NCBI RefSeq assembly: GCF_034351645.1
Contig: NZ_CP133782.1
Span: 4,469,001-4,533,000 of the forward strand
DNA: 64,000 bases
Source of the DNA: Pseudomonas sp. DC1.2
GTDB taxonomy: Bacteria > Pseudomonadota > Gammaproteobacteria > Pseudomonadales > Pseudomonadaceae
Reading direction: 5' to 3'
Below the pieces are notes generated by a model. The model did no database searches. It was not told the DNA's origin and was given only the letters and a program-made list of their open reading frames with translations. This document shows positions 61,655 through 64,000 of the stretch, piece by piece (within the stretch, counting starts at the first letter, position 1; every line of letters starts with the position of its first letter). Position numbers and translations under genes: made by a program.

Positions 61655-62815
61655 ATGCGAACTCATAAAAAAAATGCCTTGATCGCCGCCGCCCTGATTA
61701 TTCTGGCCGCGCTGAGCCTGTGGTACGCCACCAAACCCGCCACCACCAAACTTGCCACCCCCACCGCCATCCCCGTGCGCGTGGTCAGCGTCACCCAAAA
61801 AGACGTGCCACGCTACGTCAGCGGTATCGGCTCGGTGATCTCCCTGCACAGCGTCGTGGTGCGTGCGCAGATCGACGGCATCCTCACCAAAATACTGGTC
61901 AAGGAAGGGCAACTCGTCAAAACCGGCGACCTGCTCGCCACCATCGACGATCGCTCGATTCGCGCCAACCTCGATCAGGCCCGTGCCCAGCTGGGCCAAA
62001 GCCAGGCACAACTGCAAGTCGCGGAGGTCAACCTCAAGCGCTACAAGTTATTGAGTGTCGATGACGGCGTGTCCAAGCAGACTTACGACCAGCAACAAGC
62101 GCTGGTCAACCAGCTCAAGGCCACCGCACAGGGAAATCAGGCCGCCATCGACTCTGCCCTGGTGCAACTTTCATACACGCAGATCCACTCTCCGGTTACC
62201 GGTCGCGTCGGCATTCGCACGGTGGATGAGGGCAACTTCCTGCGCATGACGGACACGCAAGGCCTGTTCACGGTGACCCAGATTGATCCGATTGCCGTGG
62301 CATTCGCCTTGCCGCAGCAAATGCTCCCGACCCTGCAAGGCCTGATAAATGATCCCCAACACGCCCAGGTCAAGGCCTACATCGGCGCCGACACCGAGGG
62401 CGAAACCGGCAACCTGCTCGGCGAAGGCCATCTGACACTGATCGATAACCAGATCAGCGCCAACACCGGGACCATTCGCGCCAAGGCTGAATTCAATAAC
62501 TCCGGACAGAAGCTCTGGCCCGGCCTGCTGGTCACGGTAAAAATTCAGACAGCGCTGGATAAGGATGCACTGGTAGTGCCGCCTACTGTCGTACAACGCG
62601 GCCTCGACCAACATTTCGTGTATCGGGTCAACGGTGACAAAGTCGAAACCGTGTCCGTGCAAATGGTCTATCAAGGCAGCAGTCAGGACATTATCAAAGG
62701 CGTTAACCCCGGCGACGTGCTCGTCAGCGACGGTCAGTCGCGACTCAAGCCCGGTTCAACCGTGCAGGTGCTGACGGATCCGCCGCCGGTGGTGCAATCG
62801 GAGTCGCCGCAATGA
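61655..62815 (+). CDS. RND efflux periplasmic adaptor subunit
   Basis: A 386-residue membrane-fusion protein of the MdtA/MuxA type. The N-terminal anchor is NALIAAALIILAALSLWY. The lipoyl halves (VRAQIDGILTKILVKEGQLV and SPVTGRVGIRTVDEGNFL) flank a helical hairpin, and the beta-barrel and membrane-proximal domains follow. There is no clear Shine-Dalgarno before the ATG. It overlaps the pump gene as ATGA. Confidence 0.9.
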   Translation: MRTHKKNALIAAALIILAALSLWYATKPATTKLATPTAIPVRVVSVTQKDVPRYVSGIGSVISLHSVVVRAQIDGILTKILVKEGQLVKTGDLLATIDDRSIRANLDQARAQLGQSQAQLQVAEVNLKRYKLLSVDDGVSKQTYDQQQALVNQLKATAQGNQAAIDSALVQLSYTQIHSPVTGRVGIRTVDEGNFLRMTDTQGLFTVTQIDPIAVAFALPQQMLPTLQGLINDPQHAQVKAYIGADTEGETGNLLGEGHLTLIDNQISANTGTIRAKAEFNNSGQKLWPGLLVTVKIQTALDKDALVVPPTVVQRGLDQHFVYRVNGDKVETVSVQMVYQGSSQDIIKGVNPGDVLVSDGQSRLKPGSTVQVLTDPPPVVQSESPQ

Positions 62816-64000
62816 AGGGCCACGGCTCCGTCTCCGCATGGTGCATCGACCACCCGGTGGCGACAATTCTGCTGACGTTTGCGCTGGTGTTGCTAGGGGT
62901 GATTGCCTTCCCGCGCCTGCCGATTGCGCCCTTACCGGAAGCGGAATTCCCGACCATTCAGGTGTCCGCGCAATTACCCGGCGCCAGCCCCGACACCATG
63001 GCCTCGTCGGTGGCCACGCCGCTGGAAGTGCAATTCAGTGCCATCCCCGGCATGACCCAAATGACCTCGAGCAGTGCCTTGGGCTCCAGCCTGCTGACCC
63101 TGCAATTCACTCTCGACAAAAGCATCGACACCGCGGCCCAGGAAGTGCAGGCCGCGATCAATACCGCCGCCGGCAAATTACCCAAGGACATGCCGACGCT
63201 ACCGACTTGGAAGAAGGTCAACCCGGCCGACAGCCCGGTGCTGATCCTCAGCGTCAGCTCGACCCAGATGCCCGGCACTGAACTCAGTGACTTGGTGGAA
63301 ACCCTGCTTTCGCGCCAGATCAGTCAAATCGACGGCGTAGGCCAAATCAACATCACCGGCCAGCAACGTCCGGCGATCCGGGTGCAGGTGTCGGCTGACA
63401 AACTCGCGGCCATCGGCCTGACGCTGGCGGACATTCGTCTGGCGATCCAGCAGACCAGCCTCAACCTGGCCAAAGGCGCGCTGTACGGTGAGTCGAGTAT
63501 TTCGACCCTGTCCACCAACGACCAGTTGTTTCACCCCGAGGAATACAGTCAGCTGATTGTTTCCTACAAGGACGGGGCACCGGTCCACCTCAAGGATGTG
63601 GCCAACGTTGTCAACGGTTCGGAAGATGCCTACGTTCAGGCCTGGGCCGGCGATCAACCCGGTGTGAACCTGGTGATCTCCCGGCAACCCGGCGCGAACA
63701 TCGTCGAGACCGTAGACCGTATTCAGGCCGCCCTGCCGCGACTGGAAGCCATGTTGCCGGCCTCGGTGCAGGTCAAGGTGTTGATCGACCGCACCCAGAC
63801 CATCCGTGCCTCGCTGCATGAAGTGGAAATAACCTTGCTCATCGCGATCATGCTAGTGGTGGCGGTGATGGCGCTGTTCTTGCGCCAGTTATCGGCAACG
63901 ATGATTGTGTCCGCGGTACTCGGCGTTTCGCTGGTCGCCAGTTTCGCCCTGATGTACATCATGGGGTTCAGCCTGAACAACCTGACCCTGGTAGCGATCG
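62812..64000 (+). CDS. RND efflux permease, N-terminal part (runs off the window)
   Basis: 396 codons are visible. The start MKGHGSVSAWCIDHPVATIL overlaps the adaptor stop. TM1, the porter-domain segment LPEAEFPTIQVSAQLPGASP and DTMASSVATPLE, and the start of the TM2-4 block (LLIAIMLVVAVMALFLR) are typical of the HAE-1/MdtB-like class. A partner permease and outer-membrane factor may follow beyond the window. Confidence 0.92.
   Translation, partial: MKGHGSVSAWCIDHPVATILLTFALVLLGVIAFPRLPIAPLPEAEFPTIQVSAQLPGASPDTMASSVATPLEVQFSAIPGMTQMTSSSALGSSLLTLQFTLDKSIDTAAQEVQAAINTAAGKLPKDMPTLPTWKKVNPADSPVLILSVSSTQMPGTELSDLVETLLSRQISQIDGVGQINITGQQRPAIRVQVSADKLAAIGLTLADIRLAIQQTSLNLAKGALYGESSISTLSTNDQLFHPEEYSQLIVSYKDGAPVHLKDVANVVNGSEDAYVQAWAGDQPGVNLVISRQPGANIVETVDRIQAALPRLEAMLPASVQVKVLIDRTQTIRASLHEVEITLLIAIMLVVAVMALFLRQLSATMIVSAVLGVSLVASFALMYIMGFSLNNLTLVAI

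Overview
The window is a piece of a Pseudomonas chromosome, most likely of the P. fluorescens group. The first 35 kb carries a long housekeeping gene order that I recognise from pseudomonads: guaB-guaA, xseA, leuA, der-bamB-hisS-ispG-rodZ-pilW-rlmN-ndk, the complete isc cluster, cysE-trmJ-suhB, and secF-secD-yajC-tgt-queA. GC content is high, and REP-type palindromes of Pseudomonas style are present. Species assignment is inference; no rRNA is in the window.

Layout. 1-7.2 kb: purine nucleotide genes (guaB, guaA), a zinc-ribbon-like protein, a TauE/SafE permease, xseA and an exported M23 peptidase. 7.2-11.4 kb: a REP pair, a leucine-rich leader peptide with an attenuator-like region before leuA, then an overlapping aminotransferase/omega-amidase pair. 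11.4-20.8 kb: a dense minus-strand series for ribosome assembly, outer-membrane assembly, tRNA charging, isoprenoid synthesis, cell shape, pilus secretin assembly and rRNA/tRNA methylation. 20.8-26.5 kb: iscR-iscS-iscU-iscA-hscB-hscA-fdx-iscX, with a sigma70 promoter and two IscR-like boxes before iscR. 26.5-35.5 kb: cysE, trmJ, suhB, a glycine-zipper lipoprotein-like gene, the Sec accessory proteins, queuosine synthesis and tRNA-Leu(CAA).

35.5-47.2 kb is accessory in character. It holds small unknowns, a frameshifted MlaA/VacJ remnant, a PhoD-like phosphatase, VOC, DedA, ArgD-like, LysR and GNAT genes, an exported MsrA/MsrB pair divergent from an OmpR/EnvZ-type two-component system, and an unrecognised 234-residue protein. 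47.2-52.0 kb is the cyoABCDE ubiquinol oxidase operon with an unusually long gene-free stretch upstream. 52.8-56.4 kb has dsbB, then flavohemoglobin hmp divergent from norR; the gap between them contains a sigma54-type promoter facing hmp and three GT-N7-AC sites. 56.5-64 kb has cheV, a coupled acetyltransferase, a cysteine-cluster protein, a lipoprotein-type solute-binding protein fused to RidA, a very short fimbrial-type protein, and an RND efflux adaptor with the start of its pump.

The strongest candidates for a second look are the periplasmic-binding-protein/RidA fusion, the leuA leader, the MlaA remnant, the NorR-sigma54 intergenic architecture, and the exported methionine sulfoxide reductases next to a two-component system. 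I see no CRISPR array, prophage, IS element or obvious defence system.
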